A program made the translations under genes and the position numbers. A DNA stretch of 64,000 nucleotides, from positions 1 through 64,000 of the forward strand of contig JAJFGK010000111.1 in the NCBI GenBank assembly GCA_021776195.1, in the 5' to 3' direction. Origin of the DNA: Kiloniellaceae bacterium (GTDB lineage: Bacteria > Pseudomonadota > Alphaproteobacteria > Kiloniellales > Kiloniellaceae). The notes under the pieces are model-generated. The model did no database searches. It was not told the origin of the DNA and saw only the letters and a list, made by a program, of their open reading frames with translations. How positions within the stretch are numbered: position 1 is the stretch's first letter; every line of letters begins with the position of its first letter. Below, piece after piece: positions 62,246-64,000 of this stretch.

Positions 62246-63019
62246 ATGCGAAACGACGATGCCATCAAGTCGATGCTGGTGACCGATTGGCGCCCGCTCG
62301 CCGAACTCAGCGACGACGAGCTGCGGGTCATGGCCGAGGCCGGCCAGGAGGTCATGAACATCCACCGGGTGCTCAGCAAGACCGGGGCCAACATCGTCGG
62401 CGAACTCTTGAAATCGGTCGAGAAGTTCTTCGAGTGGGATCACATCCCCAAGGGCGATGTGTACGACCGCGAGACCCATGCCCAATACTATTATCACGCC
62501 CACGTCGTCGATCAGCGCTTCAAGGGCGAACACGGGCATTTCCACACCTTCATGCGTCCCAAGGGCATGCCCGCGGGGGTCAAGCCGGCTCAGGTCCCCG
62601 GCGCGACCATGCCGGACGACCCTAACAACAAGCTTTCGCATCTGGTCTCGGTTTCGATGGACCCGAAGGGTTTTCCCTTTCGCCTCTTCACCGTCAACCG
62701 CTGGGTCACCGGCGAGGTCTGGTACAAGGCCGGCGACGTGATCAAGCTGCTGGACAGCTTCGTGATCGATCACACTTGGCCATCCTGGCCGGTCAACCGC
62801 TGGATCAGCGCCATGCTGCCGCTCTTCCGGCCGCAGATCGTCGCGCTCGTCGAGGCGCGGGACCGTCAGGTGGCGGCCTGGGTCGCCGAGGAAAAAGGGG
62901 AAAAACACCCTTACGAAAAGGTCTTCGAGGACCGTGCCCGCGAGGTCACATCCTACCTCGACATCAATCTGGAAACCCAGATCAAGGCGGTCGGCGACGA
63001 AATCTTGCGGCGCGACTGA
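62246..63019 (+). CDS. DUF6969-like protein of unknown function
   Basis: A 257-aa cytoplasmic protein resembling the DUF6969 family. Notable are two His-rich segments (YYYHAHVVDQRFKGEHGHFHTF) and several Trp in the middle, with a Lys/Glu-rich C-terminal helix. The His cluster could bind a metal, but no function is known to me. The ATG at 62246 has AAGGGAG upstream; the open frame starting at 62057 is rejected for lack of family similarity. It is divergent from the ligase operon. Confidence 0.75.
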   Translation: MRNDDAIKSMLVTDWRPLAELSDDELRVMAEAGQEVMNIHRVLSKTGANIVGELLKSVEKFFEWDHIPKGDVYDRETHAQYYYHAHVVDQRFKGEHGHFHTFMRPKGMPAGVKPAQVPGATMPDDPNNKLSHLVSVSMDPKGFPFRLFTVNRWVTGEVWYKAGDVIKLLDSFVIDHTWPSWPVNRWISAMLPLFRPQIVALVEARDRQVAAWVAEEKGEKHPYEKVFEDRAREVTSYLDINLETQIKAVGDEILRRD

Positions 63020-63107
63020 GAGGCCACCGAGGGCATTGGCCCGGCAATCGGGTTGCTGTAGCTAAGGGGCCTGGGTCGAACTTTCTTGAAAGCCGGAGAT
63101 TGCCGTC

Positions 63108-64000
63108 ATGCCGCCCGATCTGCGCCCCACGAGCGCCGCGCCCGACGACGACCCCTACCTCTGGCTCGAAGTGATTCAGGGCGCCCAAGCCCTGGACTGG
63201 GTCGAGCGCCAGAACGCGGCGACCCTGGCCCGCTTCGTCGATGCGCGCTTTGCCCAGGATCGCGACGGCCTGGCGGCGATCCTCGACCGCCCCGACAACA
63301 TCCCCTATATCGCCCGGCGCGGCGCGTGGCTCTACAACTATTGGAAGGACGCGGCGCAGCCACGCGGCCTCTGGCGGCGCACCACCCTGGCCGACTATCG
63401 AAACGACGCGCCGGACTGGGAGGTCCTGCTCGATCTCGACGCCCTGGCCGCCAGCGAGGGGGAGGACTGGATCTGGAGCGGCGCCACGACCCTGCCGGGC
63501 AGCCATGACCGGGCGATCCTGCAGCTGTCGCGCGGCGGCGGCGACGCCGTGGTGCTGCGGGAGTTCGATCTGACGGCCCGATCCTTTGTCGAGGGCGGGT
63601 TTCATCTGCCCGAGGCCAAGGGCGGCGCGGCCTGGATCGACCGCGACTGCCTCCTGCTCTCCAGCTCTTTTGGCGAGGCTATGGCCACGGAGTCCGGTTA
63701 TGCCCGCAGCGTGCGGCGCTGGCGCCGGGGCACGCCGGTCGAACGGGCCGATGTGGTCTTCGAAGTCGGTCCCGAACAGATGGGCGTGTGGGGCGGGCTG
63801 GACCGGACGGTCGACCCGGCCCGGGTCTACTTCGTGGTGCGCCCGGCCTTTTTCGACGAGGAGGTCTGGCTGGCCGATGGCGACGGTCCGGCCAGGATGG
63901 TCGATCTGCCGCGCGACATCGAAATGAACTTTGCCCAGGGCTGGCTTGCGGTGAAGCGGCGCAGCGCCTGGACCCTGGCCGGCAAGACCTATCCACCCGA
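63108..64000 (+). CDS. Prolyl oligopeptidase family (S9A) protein, N-terminal part (gene runs past the window)
   Basis: An open frame from ATG 63108 to the end of the window (about 297 codons). The opening DDDPYLWLEVIQGAQALDWV with WVERQNAAT is the signature of S9A prolyl oligopeptidase-like enzymes, and the following beta-propeller repeats (LYNYWKDAAQPRGLWRRT, WSGATTLPGSHDRAILQL) fit. The catalytic Ser-Asp-His domain lies beyond base 64000. It is 88 bases after the DUF6969 gene; whether they are co-transcribed is unknown. Confidence 0.88.
   Translation, partial: MPPDLRPTSAAPDDDPYLWLEVIQGAQALDWVERQNAATLARFVDARFAQDRDGLAAILDRPDNIPYIARRGAWLYNYWKDAAQPRGLWRRTTLADYRNDAPDWEVLLDLDALAASEGEDWIWSGATTLPGSHDRAILQLSRGGGDAVVLREFDLTARSFVEGGFHLPEAKGGAAWIDRDCLLLSSSFGEAMATESGYARSVRRWRRGTPVERADVVFEVGPEQMGVWGGLDRTVDPARVYFVVRPAFFDEEVWLADGDGPARMVDLPRDIEMNFAQGWLAVKRRSAWTLAGKTYPP

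Overview
The window looks like one contiguous stretch of a high-GC Alphaproteobacterium chromosome, most likely Rhodospirillales-like. This is an inference from the ClpS-ClpA pair, the gene families present, the GC-rich codon use and the intergenic palindromic repeats; no rRNA or tRNA is present to settle it. The coding density is high, and several genes appear to use TTG or GTG starts.

Layout. 0-4.5 kb: the end of a UDP-glucose dehydrogenase gene, a phosphomannomutase/phosphoglucomutase, a D,D-carboxypeptidase with a SPOR domain, and a lipoprotein. 4.5-9.8 kb: a large MscS-type channel and clpS-clpA. 9.8-12 kb: a small, less GC-rich island with a RES/Xre toxin-antitoxin pair and an interrupted gene. 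12-17 kb: an acyl-CoA synthetase, a thioesterase, and an aminoethylphosphonate-type lyase (PbfA-like) divergent from its LysR-type regulator. 17-25.7 kb: a CHASE2 adenylate/guanylate cyclase with an exported partner, then an HtrA protease - response regulator - DUF6445 protein - histidine kinase cluster. 25.7-36 kb: a hydroxyacid dehydrogenase, a quaternary-amine-type Rieske oxygenase, an MFS pump, HutD/Ves, an ABC-F protein, a homoserine-acetyltransferase-like hydrolase, an Rrf2 regulator with an FAD oxidoreductase (clear promoter and palindrome), a Rid protein and a PhyH oxygenase.

36-44.5 kb: a DUF427 protein, a metal-ligand-poor M24/creatinase-like enzyme, a remnant of a TRAP permease gene, then a LacI-controlled ABC importer operon ending in a GpdQ-like phosphodiesterase. 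44.5-53.3 kb: a BesD/ArpA-like 2-oxoglutarate oxygenase, a Na/Pi cotransporter, a protein made of three tandem Rid domains, a fused TRAP-TAXI transporter and a universal stress protein. 53.2-64 kb: a D-cysteine desulfhydrase/ACC-deaminase-like enzyme, a Tat-exported FGE/SUMF1-domain protein, a two-subunit CoA-transferase followed by a CaiB-type CoA-transferase, a PhyH oxygenase, two tandem glutamine-synthetase-like ligases, a DUF6969 protein and the start of a prolyl oligopeptidase.

Together the accessory genes suggest a heterotroph scavenging small organic nitrogen and phosphorus compounds (phosphonates, phosphodiesters, quaternary amines, amines) through ABC and TRAP importers. Most individual substrates cannot be read from sequence. 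The most unusual items are the triple-Rid protein, the DUF6445 gene inside a two-component operon, the interrupted Cys/His-rich gene beside the RES/Xre pair, the TRAP-gene scar next to the phosphodiesterase operon, and a family of dispersed palindromic repeats sharing the same terminal inverted repeats.
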